Below are positions 33,256 through 44,472 of a stretch of 64,000 bases of DNA, piece by piece. A program made the translations under genes and the position numbers. The notes under the pieces were generated by a model that was not told where the DNA came from, did not search any database, and saw only the letters and a program-made list of their open reading frames with translations. Every line of letters starts with the position of its first letter. Position 1 is the stretch's first letter. This DNA is from Aegilops tauschii subsp. strangulata (Eukaryota > Streptophyta > Magnoliopsida > Poales > Poaceae): NCBI RefSeq assembly GCF_002575655.3, contig NC_053035.3:91909322-91973321 (forward strand), written 5' to 3'.

Positions 33256-34434
33256 GAACATTCATATTATCATGTCCTATAATAGGGCGCAATTATGTTA
33301 TGTAATATAATGCTTGCGATTTAAATTTTACCTCCTGTGCGCCCGTTTATGAAATCTGAGGGTTGACCAGTCGTCGGCTTCTGCCCGCACGTAGATAGTA
33401 CGGGGGTGTTCGGGATAAATCTAAACACTCTTTACTCCACATTGTGGTCCTTAAAGGAGGTGTTTAGCGCAACGAACAAGGCAATCAGACTATGCGGCCT
33501 TTACCACCCTCACTTACCCATAGGAGTTTGACATATAAGAAAGTCGGTGAAGCCCCTGCTATTCGGAAGGCCGAACTAGGGGCGTTACACATGCCTAATC
33601 GGAGAAACCGATTCCTCGCAAGAAGCCGAGAAAATATCTAACGATTTGGAACCTCTCGAACAGCTGACCAGCTCTCGCCGCATCATGACAGTCAGTTTTC
33701 GGCTTTCTCTACTAAGGTGCTCGTCCGGAAGAACTGGGACACAATCGCAGTAGTTCTCCCTTTACTACCCTAGCCGATATAGCAGAACGTAAGGTAGTAA
33801 GTACAGGAGCCGAGCAACCCAACTATTGAGCAAAGACATGATTCGGAGCCGATGCATATAATGCTATAAGTTCGGCGTGCCGAACTATACTGTAAAAGTG
33901 TTCGGACTTTTATTGCCGTAATGCGGGGTGTGATGAAGCCCCTGGCGTAGTAATACGTACCATGGTGTACGTGTGCAATGAGTAATAAATACAAAGGTGA
34001 GGAAACAGGAAAATTAACTAATAAGCTGACGCCACCATGTATTCACCATTATGATGTAATTAGTACATCGAGACATACCTTGCAAGTAAGGCTATTTAAC
34101 ATGCCATGACCAAAAGGCGAACTGCGTATGGGTATGTAAAACAGGTATGGCAATCGTTAGCAGAGACCACCTGGGGATTCCCTTGTACGCCAGAGCTCCT
34201 TCCCTCCTTGGTGTGTTCTGCAAGCGGGTCGTCCTAATAGACCTCAAAAAGAGAAAAAACCCGAAATGGAAAAGAAAAAGTAAAGGCGTTCGAATCCCTA
34301 GGGTCGGTCGAGCCGCACTGTGGATCGCGAGCTAGTTATGCCTCCGTCAGTACCCATGGGGCTTTGAGTGCGTAGTTATGTACGCGTGGTACGAATGGCA
34401 TTCCCTCATCGGGGCTGGGACGGAGGCTGAATTG
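33256..34434 (-). other. Spacer of element B where pol is missing
   Basis: No RT, RNase H or integrase motif in any frame. It contains the 3' flank of the antisense gene and sequence shared with the corresponding spacer of element C (for example CGCGTACATAA-TACGCACT next to the protease end), so the loss of pol happened in a common ancestor of B and C. Confidence 0.65.
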
Positions 34435-35363
34435 CTAATTAAGCTCTTGACGAGCCGAGCTGTCCGGTTGCAGTGTAGTCCGGACCCTCTTAATGATGTC
34501 CAGGGGCTCGGCAGCCGGATTATAGTGTTGCTTGAGAAGGCCGCTCTGTACTTCTGCTGCTAGGGCGGCGGTGTGCTCCTCTATACGGAGGGAGCGTTCC
34601 GTGTTTCCATTTACTGTAATGACGCCGCGTGGACCGGGCATCTTGAGCTTGAGATAAGCGTAATGTGGCACCGCGTTGAATCTATCGAACATGGTTTGTT
34701 CGAGCAGTGCGTGATAGCCGCTGCGGAAGGGGACGATATCGAAGATTAGTTCTTCGCTTCGGAAGTTATCCGGGGAACCGAATACCACCTCCAGCGTGAT
34801 TGAGCCCGTACAACGGGCCTCTACGCCTGGTATGACTCCTTTAAAGGTAGTCATTGTGGTCTTGGTGAGGGGTTAATGCCCATTTTACGTACTGTATCCT
34901 GATAGAGCAGGTTGAGGCTGCTACCACCGTCCATTAGGACTCGCATCAGGTGAAATCCGTTGATGATTGGGTCGAGGACCAGTGCGGCCAAACCGCCATG
35001 ACGGTTACTAGTTGGATGATCTCGACGATCAAAAGTGATCGGGAATGACGACCATGGATTGAATTTTGGGGCAACTGGCTCTACCGCGTAGACGTCCCTG
35101 AGTGCACGCTTGCGCTCCCTTTTGGGGATGTGTGTAGCGTATATCATGTTCACCGTTTTGACTTGAGGGGGAAATTTCTTCTGCCCCCCAGTGTTCGGCT
35201 GCCGGGGCTCTTCATCATCATCCTCGCTCTGCGATTCCCCTTCCTTGTTCCCGCTTTTTAACTTGCTGGCGTGCTTAAAGACCCGGCAATCTCTGTTAGT
35301 ATGGTTGGCCGGTTTGTCTGGGGTGCCATGTATCTGGAACGGACGATCGAGTATGCGGTCCAA
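34435..35363 (-). pseudogene. Gag end and aspartic protease of element B
   Basis: Frame 35363-34851 starts MDRILDRPFQIHGTPDKPANHTNRDCRVFKHA, a zinc-knuckle-like motif in which the first Cys is Phe (element C keeps Cys), then KTVNMIYATHIPKRERKRALRD and the protease active site RVLMDGGSSLNLLYQDTVRK. Frame 34854-34435 continues the protease (GVIPGVEARCTGSITLEVVFG, FRSGYHALL, GPRGVITVNGN). The two frames overlap by a few bases, so a frameshift lies near 34853. Protease looks nearly complete; after it, pol is absent. Confidence 0.8.
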
Positions 35364-35440
35364 GCTGGATGGTCCCCCACCGTTCCTTTTATAGGGCTTC
35401 TTTCACTGGCCGGACTTGGAGCCACTGAATCCGGCGTGAA

Positions 35441-37744
35441 TCATGTTGTGTCGTCGGTGTTATCGCCATTGCTTCGGCGTGTGTCTCTGTTGCGCCAGAG
35501 CTTGCCGGTGCTGTTTTTGGCCTCAGAGGTGCCTGCTTCGTTGGCTGTGTTTTTAATGCGAGCCAGCCAACTATCCTCACCCGCGCAAAAGCGGGTCATA
35601 AGTGCCGTAAGGGCTGCCATGGACCTCGGCTTTTCTTGGCCGAGGTGGCGGGCGAGCCATTCGTCACGGATGCTATGTTTAAAGGCCGCTAGGGGTTCGG
35701 CATCCGGACAGTCGACGATCTGGTTCTTTTTGGTTAGGAACCTAGTCCAGAATTTTCTGGCGGACTCTCCAGGTTGTTGAACTATGTGGCTTAAGTCATC
35801 GGCGTCAGGTGGCCGGACATAAGTGCCTTGGAAGTTGTCAAGAAAAGCTTCTTCCAAGTCCTCCCAGCTGCCGATGGAATTTTCCGGTAGGCTATTTAGC
35901 CAGTGTCGAGCTGGCCCTTTGAGCTTTAGGGGGAGGTATTTTATGGCGTGGAGGTCGTCTCCACGGGCCATGTGGATGTGGAGAATAAATTCCTCGGTCC
36001 ATACTGCGGGATCGGTTGTTCCGTAGTATGATTCAATATTGACGGGCTTGAACCCCTCAGGGAATTCATGATCCATTACTTCATCTGTGAAGCAAAGAGG
36101 GTGTGCGGCGCCTCTATATCGGGCCGTGTCACGGTGCACCTCCAATGGAGTCCGCCTGCGGTTATCGGCCCGGGCGTGACTGGGTTTGTCACGTACGAAT
36201 AGGTAGCCGTTGACGTGAGTCGAAGAACGCCCTCCCGATCCGTAGATTGATCTGGTGTGTCCTGCTCTCTTGTCCAGGTCTTGCCGAAGGTCGTATGTAT
36301 AATCCCGAGCTGTTTTGTCTCTACTTGTGTGTGGTGGGGCGGGCTGCTGTTCGGCCTGGGTTGCTGCTTTATCCTAGCCACGGGGCGGTCGGTCCGCATT
36401 GCGCGGGGGAGGTATGGGCTCTGGTGCCTCCTCATCGAACTGAGGTAGCAGTCTCCATTTCGGGTAGCTCTTGGCTGGGCGCTTGAGGCCGTATTCTTCG
36501 GCTGCCAGGACATCGGTCCACGTGTCAATGAGCAGGTCTTGATCAGCTTGGAGCTGCTGCTGCTTTTTCTTCAGGCTTCTTGCGGTGGCTATTAGCTGGC
36601 GCTTGAAGCGCTCCTGCTCGAGGGGTGCCTCAAGCACGATGAAGTCCTCGTTGCCGAGGCTCTCCTCATCCTCGGAGGGTAGACGATAACTATCATCATC
36701 TGGGTCACTGGGCATGGCCTGTTTATCAGGGTTAACTTGCTCATTGTCTTGTTCCTCCTGTTCGGATGCTGCTCCAATAGGGTCTTCATTGTTTTCGGTG
36801 TCGTCCGGAGTACTATTTTCTCCGGTGCCAGTGTTGCTGTCCTTTGAGCGACGTGACTTAGAATAGCGTTTAGGGCGCCGGCGCTTGAACTGTGTCTCAG
36901 AAGGTTTATTCGCCTCCGGGTCTTCTTTGTCATCGCCGCTAGATTCTTTAGGTGTATCAACCATGTACACATCGTACGAAGTGGTGGCCGTCCAACGTCC
37001 AGTGAATGGCGGGTCTTGGCCTTGCTCCTTATCGGCATCGTCGTCTATACCGTCGATGTCTTCGGAGCCATAATCAAGCACGTCGGTTAAGTCCTCGATA
37101 GTGGCTATGAAGTGGGTGGCGGGTGGGACGCGAAATTCTTCGTCGTCAGCCCCTGGTTCGAACCGGACATAGTTCGGCCGTGAGTCCCCTGCCAAGGACA
37201 GGTTCTTTAAAGAGTTTAGCACATCGCCCAAAGGTGAGTGCTGGAAGATATCCGCGGCGCTGAATTCGAAAATCAATAACCGATCCAGCTCGGTGTCCAC
37301 AGACGTTCGTGGTTCGGAACTTATATCCGGAGGCGAGTCCGGAGTTCCGTTGATGCCAACATCGCAAGGTGCTGAGTCCGTGTGCGGCTCCAACGCCGCG
37401 GATTCAGCAATTTTGGATGGCGCGATCTGCTCCGGATCTAAGGCCGTGGCAGTTACAGGAACCATCTCCTGGATATGGTCCGATGACAGATTTAAGTCAT
37501 GTTCATCGGAGCGAGGGGGAGCGATCGCCGTGGTCTCAAATCCGTTGAAGATCAAGTCTCCACGGATATCCGCGACGTAGTTCAAGCTTCCGAATCTGAC
37601 CTGGTGGCCAGGGGCACAGCTATCGATCTGCTCCAGATGGCCAAGCGAGTTGGCCCGCAGTACGAAGCCGCAAAATACGAAAATCTGTCCGAGGAGGAAG
37701 GTTTCTCCTTGGACAACGTCACTATTGACGATTGGAGGGGCCAT
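35441..37744 (-). pseudogene. Gag of element B, one in-frame stop
   Basis: ATG at 37744 (MAPPIVNSDVVQGETFLLGQ) opens 456 codons to TAG at 36374-36376; the same frame continues to 35441. The N-terminal part (VLRANSLGHLEQIDSCAPGHQVRFGSLNYVADIRGDLIF) is shared with element C. A long acidic and polar middle part follows with DNTEN/EEQE stretches and a short coiled coil (FKRQLIATARSLKKKQQQLQ). The second part is a clear Retrotrans_gag domain (TEEFILHIHMARGDDLHAIKYL, LKGPARHWLNSLPENSIGSW, GESARKFWTRFL, HSIRDEWLARHLG). Start chosen at 37744 because upstream codons lie in the LTR. Confidence 0.82.
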
Positions 37745-37791
37745 CGAACCTTTCGTCGACGGCACAGTGGAACTCTCAATGAAAGCACCAA

Positions 37792-38272
37792 TGTCAGTGT
37801 GAAAACCGGTGGATCTCGGGTAGGGGGTCCCGAACTGTGCGTCTAATGTCGATGGTAACAGGAGACAGGGGGACACGATGTTTACCCAGGTTCGGGCCCT
37901 CTCTATGGAGGTAATACCCTACTTCCTGCTTGATTGATCTTGATGAATATGAGTGTTACAAGAGTTGATCTACCACGAGATCGTAATGGCTAAACCCTAG
38001 AAGTCTAGCCCGTATGACTATGGTAATGAGTATATTCTTTCCGGACTACACCCTCTGGTTTATATAGACACCGAGGGGATCTAGGGTTACATAGAGTCGG
38101 TTACATAAGGAGGAATCTTCATAGTTGGTCACCTAAGCTTGCCTTCCCCGCCAAGGAGAGTCCAATCCGGACATGGGTACAGTCTTCGGCCTTCATGTCT
38201 TCACAGCCCATCAGTCCGGCCCATGGATAACAGGCCGGACGCCCGAGGACCCCTTAGTCCAGGACTCCCTCA
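37792..38272 (-). repeat. 5' LTR of element B
   Basis: Starts TGTCAGTGTGAAAACC (37792) and ends CCCTCA (38272). The strand just inside has TTGGTGCTTTCATTGAGAG, the same as in element C (53677-), as the primer-binding region. Followed by the TSD CCCGC. Confidence 0.9.
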
Positions 38273-38887
38273 CCCGCTGTGATCAAGAAGCTGCAGATTC
38301 CTGATGGAGATCTCGAGGAGACGGGCACTTTTCAAGGTGTCAATCCGGGAAGGAGTCAGCCGAAAGGTTAAATCACGCTGCCCGTTACGTTTGGGGGCGA
38401 GCTGAACTATCGGACGGAGAATATCGTTTTTGATGTCGCCGAGATCCCCTTGCCGTACAACAGGATCCTTGGCCGCCCAGCGCTGGCCAAGTTCATGGCG
38501 GCGTCACACTACACCTACAACACGTTGAAGATGCCGGGGCCGCTAACCATCATCACTGTCCCCTCCGACAAGAAAGACGCGCTCATCTGCGCCGACCAAC
38601 TCTACCGAGAGGCAGTTGCAGCAACTGCCGCCAAGGCACTTGCCCCTGCCGCTGAAGCCCCGGGAAGGAAGAAGGCCGGTGAGACCTCTTCCGGCAAGAC
38701 CTCTTGCACCCACTCCGGAAAGCGCGCCTCTTCGGAGTGCCGCGCTCCCGTTGAGGACGTGCCAAAGAGCTCCACCGACAAGAGTAAGAAGTCCAAGGCT
38801 GCACCACCAGAAACCAAGAAGGTGTCCGTCAAGGAGGATGGCACGGGCGGGGCTTTCACTATAAGCTCCACCCTTGACAGCAAATAG
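38273..38887 (+). pseudogene. Protease C-terminal half and linker of element A
   Basis: Continues the protease after element B: KKLQIPDGDLEETGTFQGV, then a stop near 38368, then ITLPVTFGGELNYRTENIVFDVAEIPLPYNRILGRPALAKFMAASHYTY and MPGPLTIITVPSDKKDALICADQLYREAV, followed by an Ala/Lys/Ser-rich linker. A TAG at 38885-38887 lies in the frame that continues into RT, consistent with CAG to TAG. Joined with 28978-29126 it makes one protease domain split by element B. Confidence 0.82.
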
Positions 38888-40155
38888 GAAAGCACGCTCG
38901 TCGCCTTCCTGCGGGCGAATGTCGACGTGTTTGCATGGCAAGCATCCGACATCCCCGACGTTCCCAGGGAGGTGATTGAGCACCATCTTGCTGTCTGTCC
39001 TCATGCACAGCCCGTCAAGCAGAAGGTCATGAAGCTAGCTTTGGAGCGACAAGAGTTCATCATCGAGGAGATCGGGAAGTTGGAAGCGGTAGGCCTGGTT
39101 AGAGGAGTGCTCCACCCCACGTGGTTGGCCAATCCAGTGGTGGTGCATAAGGCAAATGGGAAATGGAGGCTGTGTATTGACTACACAGACATGATTAAAG
39201 CCTGTCCAAAGGATCCTTTCCCTTTGCCACGCATCGACCAGATTGTGGACTCCACTGCCGGGTGCCTACTGTCATTCCTAGACGCTTATTCAGGATACCA
39301 CCAGATCTTCATGATGAAGGAAGACGAAGAAAAGACCGCGTTCATCACCCCATGTGGTACGTACTGTTTTGTACGAATGCCTTTCGGGTTGAAGTGCGCT
39401 GGTTCAACGTTTGCTCGAGCGGTCCAGATTGGTTTTGAGCCCCAGCTACATAGAAATATGGAAGCTTATATGGATGACATAGTGGTCAAAACCAAGGACA
39501 GGGCCACGCTCGTGCGAGATTTAGAAGAAACATTTGCAAATCTGCGCAAGATCAACCTCAAGCTCAACCCAGAGAAGTGCGTCTTCGGTGTCCCTTCCGG
39601 AAAACTTCTTGGGTTCTTTGTGTCTCAACGCGGAATCGAAGTAAATCCCGACAAGATCAAGGCAATTGAGCAGATTGAGGCGCCAAAACGGGTCAAAGAC
39701 GTCCGTAGGCTCGCCGGCTGCGTTGCTGCCCTGAGTAGGTTCATCTCCAAATCTGCTGAGCGCGCCCTCCCCTTTTTCAACGGTCCAGTAAAGTGGACTC
39801 AGGAGGTAGAGGCAGCGCTGCAAGATTTGAAGAGGTACCTCTCCTCCATGCCAATACTAGTCGTGCCTAAGCCACAAGAGCCGTTGCTACTCTACTTAGC
39901 AGCAATGAATCAAGTGATCAGTGTTGTGCTGGTGGAGCAGAGGGAACTTGAGGAAGAGGCAGCAGTACCGGCAGGGCCGTCGTATGGCGGGCCGGGGCCC
40001 TCCCCGACGGAGCATGACGCCGGCGAGCCGGAACCCCCGGCAAGGCCCGATCCCGGCAAGGCAGAGTCTGGGCAGATGGGCGAAGTGGGCCAGAAGAAGA
40101 AGGTGGTGCAGCACCCCGTTTATTTTGTCAGTTCCCTCTTGCAGGGGCTAGGTCG
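38888..40155 (+). pseudogene. Reverse transcriptase and first RNase H of element A
   Basis: Long open frame. RT motifs: EEIGKLEAVGLVRGVLHPTW, KWRLCIDYTDMIKACPKD (first catalytic Asp), LDAYSGYHQIFM, MPFGLKCAGSTFARAV and the catalytic box AYMDDIVVKT, intact. Thumb and connection: GKLLGFFVSQRGIEVNPDK, RLAGCVAALSRFISKSAERALPF. First RNase H remnant: EPLLLYLAAMNQVISVVL, with the usual catalytic Asp replaced, followed by a Pro/Gly-rich insertion (GEPEPPARPDPGK). RT copies the RNA into cDNA in the particle. A frameshift near 40155 separates it from the next domain. Although the RT box is intact the element is dead because of breaks elsewhere. Confidence 0.9.
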
Positions 40156-40167
40156 AGATATTCTAGT

Positions 40168-40903
40168 ATGCAGAAGCTACTTTTCGGCCTCCTCATGGCC
40201 TCGAGAAAGCTGCGTCACTATTTCCAAGCGCATGAGATCACCGTCATCACCCGCCTCCCTTTGCAACGGATTTTGCACAACCCAGATGCGACAGGGAGGA
40301 TTGTGGAGTGGGCAGTGGAGCTGTCGAGCTCTGGCCTCAAGTTTGAAAGTACTTCAACGATCAAGAGCCGAGCCTTGGCAGAGTTCATAGCAGAATGGAT
40401 CGCAACGCCCGACGAGGAGATTCAAGAGACCACCCTTCCCGGCAAGGAGACGAGCAGTGAGTGGATTATGTACTTTGATGGAGCTTTCTTACTCCAAGGT
40501 GCTGGTGCTGGCGTACTCCACCGGAGAGCGCCTCAAGTATGTAATCTAGATGCACTTTCCCTAGGAAAAATCAATGAACAACACGGCAGAGTACGAGGAA
40601 TTGCTTGCCGGTCTCAGGATCGCGGCAGACCTCGGAATCAAGAAGCTCATCATCAGAGGTGATTCACAGCTCGTCGTTAAGCAAGTCAACAAGGATTACC
40701 AGAGCCCGTTGATGGAGGCCTACGTAAATGAAGTGAGGAAGTTGGAAGAGCGTTTTGACGGATTGCAAGCAGAACATGTTCCCCGAGTGGAGAATAGCAT
40801 TGCTGACAACCTGTCGAAGCGCGCTGCCCTCAAGTTGCCTGTGGAACTAGGTACCTTTGTGCTTCAATTAACTCAACCGTCCGTCGAGCCATCAGTAGGA
40901 TAG
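40168..40903 (+). pseudogene. Second, plant-type RNase H of element A, frameshifted
   Basis: Frame 40168-40500 has MQKLLFGLLMASRKLRHYFQ, the linker, and SSEWIMYFDGAFLLQGAGAG with the first catalytic Asp. A frameshift near 40505 leads to MNNTAEYEELLAGLRIAADL (catalytic Glu), KLIIRGDSQLVVKQVN (Asp) and VPRVENSIADNLSKRA (Asp). This is the extra RNase H of archaeal type (RVT_3 in domain terms) found in Tat-lineage elements between RT and integrase, and the main reason for placing element A there. Confidence 0.82.
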
Positions 40904-41191
40904 AACAAGCGAAGGAAGGCGGGCCCTGGCAAGTACTTTCCCGCTGAGCTCCCAGGAGTCGCCGGCAAAGACGTTGCCGGGTGCCCCAAGCTTGCCGGAG
41001 AACAGCAACCCCCGGCGGAGCCTCGAGCTCTGACCGTAGAGGCAGCTGCCCTTACGGCCGAAGATATGCCTTTAGTCCTTGCCGTCGAGCCTCAGGCTCC
41101 GGCATGGGCATAGCACACCGTCTGTTTCCTCCAAACAGGGGAGCTCCCTGAGGAACAAGAAGAAGCAGAGAAAGTAGCCCGTCGGTCCAGC
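40904..41191 (+). other. Linker between RNase H and integrase of element A
   Basis: Open only with stops; Pro/Ala/Glu-rich when read. Contains CCGGCAAAGACGTTGCCGG, one more of the palindromic motifs seen in the LTR of this element. Confidence 0.5.
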
Positions 41192-41953
41192 ATGTACCAG
41201 TTTGTGGATGATGCCCTATACAGAAGGAGACCGAACGGCGTGAATTTGAAGTGCATCCCTAGGGAAGACGGACTGAGGATGTTGGCAAAGATACATGGAG
41301 GCACGTGTGGCTCCCACATAGGGTCGAGAGCCCTTGCCGGCAAAGTGTTCCGGCAAGGCTTCTTCTGGCCCACCGCTCTCCAGGATGCAACTTCCCTAGT
41401 AACCAAGCGTGAAGCGTGCCAGTTCCATTCAAAGAAGCTTCATCAACCAACCCAAGCTCTTTAGACAATCCCTCTTTCCTAGCCATTTTCGGTCTGGGGG
41501 CTCGACATACTGGGCCCCTTTCCCCGCGCTGTCAGGGGCTTTGAGTACTTGTACGTCGCGATCGACAAGTTCACAAAGTGGCCGGAAGTGGAACCAGTGA
41601 GAAAGGTGGCAGCACAGTCGGCCGTCAAGTTCTTCAAGGGGCTAGTCTGCCGTTTTGGTGTGCCGAACAGAGTCATCACCGACAACGGCACGCAGTTCAC
41701 GAGCCGCACCTTCATGCAGTACATTCAAGACCTTGGCAGCAAGGTCTGTTTTGCTTCTGTTGCCCATCCCAGAAGTAACGGCCAGGCTGAGAGGGCAAAT
41801 GCAGAAGTGCTGCGGGGCCTCAAGACCAGAACTTTTGACAAGCTACACAAGTGCGGAAGGCGCTGGATTGATGAGTTGCCAATGGTTCTTTGGTCGATCA
41901 GGACGACACCAAATCGAGCCACTGGCCAGACACCCTTTGCCCTGATATACGGG
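41192..41953 (+). pseudogene. Integrase zinc finger and catalytic core of element A
   Basis: Frame 41192-41464: MYQFVDDALYRRRPNG, KIHGGTCGSHIGSRALAGKVFRQGFFWPT, with the His-containing half of the H2C2 finger clear and the Cys half damaged. A frameshift follows near 41440-41540. Frame 41549-41953 has the core: VAIDKFTKWPEVEPV, VPNRVITDNGTQFTS (second Asp), HPRSNGQAERANAEVLRGLK (Glu), RTTPNRATGQTPFALIYG. The core is cut by the solo LTR at 41954, with target site ACGGG inside the codons for YG. Confidence 0.87.
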
Positions 41954-43357
41954 TGATAACCAGCAAGTATAGGGGATCGCAACAGTTTTCGAGGGTAGAG
42001 TATTCAACCCAAATTTATTGATTCGACACAAGGGGAGCTAAAGAATATTCTCAAGTATTAGCAGTTGAGTTGTCAATTCAACCACACCTGGATAACTTAG
42101 TATCTGCAGCAAAGTATTTAATAGCAAAGTAATATGGAAGTAACGGTAACGGTAGCAAAAGTAATATTTTTGGGTTTTGTAGTGATTGTAACAGTAGCAA
42201 CGGAAAAGTAAATAAGCGAAGAACAATATGTGAAAAGCTCGTAGGCATTGGATCGGTGATGGAGAATTATGCCGGATGCGGTTCATCATGTAACAATCAT
42301 AACATAGGGTGACACCGAACTAGCTCCAATTCATCAATGTAATGTAGGCATGTATTCCGAATATAGTCATACGTGCTTATGGAAAAGAACTTGCATGACA
42401 TCTTTTGTCCTACCCTCCCGTGGCAGCGGGGTCCTAGTGGAAACTAAGGGATATTAAGGCCTCCTTTTAATAGAGTACCGGACCAAAGCATTAACACATA
42501 GTGAATACATGAACTCCTCAAATTATGGTCATCACCGGGAGTGGTCCCGATTATTGTCACTTCGGGGTTGCCGGATCATAACACATAGTAGGTGACTATA
42601 GACTTGCAAGATATGATCAAGAACTCACATATATTCATGAAAACATAATAGGTTCAGATCTGAAATCATGGCACTCGGGCCCTAGTGACAAGCATTAAGC
42701 ATAGCAAAGTCATAGCAACATCAATCTTAGAACATAGTGGATACTAGGGATCAAAACCCTAACAAAACTAACTCGATTACATGATAGATCTCATCCAACC
42801 CATCACCGTCCAGCAATCCTACGATGGAATTACTCACGCACGGTGGTGAGCATCATGAAATTGGTGATGGAGGAAGGCTGATGATGACGACGGCGACGGA
42901 TTCCCCTCTCCGGAGCCCTGAACGGACTCCAGATCAGCCCTCCCGAGAGGTTTTAGGGCTTGGCGGCGGCTCCGTATCGTAAAACGCGATGAATCCTTCT
43001 CTCTGATTTTTTCTCCCCGAACACGAATATATGGAGTTGGAGTTGAGGTCGGTGGAGCGTCAGGGGGCCCACGAGGCAGGGGGCGCGCCCAGGGGGGCTG
43101 GCGCGCCCTCACCCTCGTGGACAGGTGGAGGCCCCCTTGACGTGGATTCTTCATCCAGTATTTTTAATATTTTCCAAAAATACGTTCCGTGGAGTTTCAG
43201 GTCATTCCGAGAACTTTTGTTTCTACACATAAATAACACCATGGCAATTCTGCTGAAAACAGCGTCAGTCCGGGTTAGTTCCATTCAAATCATGCAAGTT
43301 AGAGTCCAAAACAAGGGCAAAAGTGTTTGGAAAAGTAGATACGACGGAGACGTATCA
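41954..43357 (-). mobile_element. Solo LTR of a Ty3/gypsy element in the integrase of element A
   Basis: 1404 bp; on the minus strand starts TGATACGTCTCCGTCG at 43357 and ends CTTGCTGGTTATCA at 41954. Perfect TSD ACGGG at 41949-41953 and 43358-43362. No internal sequence, so a product of LTR recombination. Holds a GC-rich inverted repeat at about 43068-43122. Removing it restores the reading frame ALIYG-AEAVLP of the integrase. Confidence 0.92.
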
Positions 43358-43749
43358 ACGGGGCAGAAGCAGTTCTCCCCACTGAACTCATATATGGGTC
43401 ACCTCAAGTGCTCGCCTATGATGAGCTTGAGCAAGAGCAGTTGCGCCAAGATGATGCGACGCTCCATGAGGAAGATCGTCTTCAGGCCGATGTGTGAGCC
43501 GCTCGCTACCAGCAAGCCTTGCGCCGCTATCATAGCCGCAGGGTTCACGCCTGAAGCCTTGAGGAAGGCGACCTTGTTCTTCGGCGGATCCAATCCGCCA
43601 AGAATTCAAAAAAGTTGACGCCAAAGTGGGAAGGCCCTTATCGGGTAATACAAGTCACCAGGCCCGGCGCAGTCCGCCTGGAGACCGAAGATGGCATTCC
43701 AGTGAGCAATTCCTGGAATATCGAACATCTTCGCAAGTTTTACCCCTAA
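43358..43749 (+). pseudogene. Integrase C-terminal part of element A
   Basis: Continues the core after the solo LTR: AEAVLPTEL, LAYDELEQEQLRQDDATLHEE, then KKLTPKWEGPYRVIQVTRPGAVRLE and NSWNIEHLRKFYP, ending TAA at 43747-43749. This is the GPF/Y-like module that ends gypsy integrases without chromodomain. Stops near 43493 and 43549. It marks the end of pol of element A. Confidence 0.85.
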
Positions 43750-44472
43750 GGCGCGGTTGCCGGGAGCCCCGGCAACCCCCATTTTGTACTAGCCTTGCCG
43801 GCAAGGCATGTAACCCTATGTACAGAGCCAGGCGCAGACCCTGTGCATAGTCGGGGAAAGAAATCCCTTGGTATGTATAGTTTCCTGTTGATTTCCATGT
43901 TTATGTGTATACGTATATGCATGCTTGTCCAGGGTACTGTACTGCTTTTTGATTCCAATAAATATCAGTGGACCGCCGAGGTTCCATGCTCTTTCCCTCT
44001 CTTCTTTCTAGCCACGGCAAGGACGCGCGATCCCGCCAAGGACCCGGCTCCAGCAAGAAGTTGAGAAGACCGCCCGGCACGGCGATCCCCGGCAAACCAA
44101 GCAAATAAAGTTTACCTCTTGCCCATTCGCGTTCGTAACCTATGACTTGTGCATTAAAAAACCTCGCCACTCTTCTTTAAGAAATCTGGTGCTCCCATTT
44201 CCGGCCCGAATGCTGCTTCGGTCGGAGTGGTCATAGTAGCCCTTGTTAAAAGGAGGGGGACGGGGGGCTGAACCCTTTGTCTGTAACCCGACAGATATGA
44301 TTCTCCAGCAGGCGCAAGGGGCGTCGGCAAGGCGGCTTGCCGGGAGGACTCGTTTATTTACGCTCAGGAGGCATTTCGCCTCCGCACGAACGTATGCGTG
44401 CACGAGTTCCCGGCAGGGATAGACTTTTTCATTAATATGCTGATGCAAGTACAGAGGTTACAGGACACAAGC
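43750..44472 (+). other. Post-pol region of element A
   Basis: No gene on the plus strand. It begins with GTTGCCGGGAGCCCCGGCAAC (palindromic) and holds further CCGGCAAG motifs near 44330. On the minus strand this should be the distal 3' flank of the B3-domain antisense gene. Ends with the TSD CAAGC of Angela copy 2 (44468-44472). Confidence 0.6.

Larger units (their letters stand above)
29127..38272 (-). mobile_element. Non-autonomous Ty3/gypsy element B (gag, protease, antisense gene; no RT or integrase)
   Basis: 9146 bp, minus orientation, flanked by a perfect TSD CCCGC (29122-29126 and 38273-38277). LTRs 29127-29605 and 37792-38272 (479 and 481 bp) differ at about 20 sites by my eye count, about 4%. 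Internal order on the minus strand: a gag-like ORF (37744-35441), protease (35363-34435), a ~1.2 kb spacer where RT, RNase H and integrase would be expected, then a gene on the opposite strand (30153-33255), then the 3' LTR. It needs enzymes from a related element to move. LTR similar to the wheat Fatima group, from memory. Confidence 0.9.

Noticed and set aside
36374..37876. Start of element B gag at 37876
   Set aside because: The first 44 codons lie in the LTR and primer-binding region; ATG 37744 matches the start in element C.
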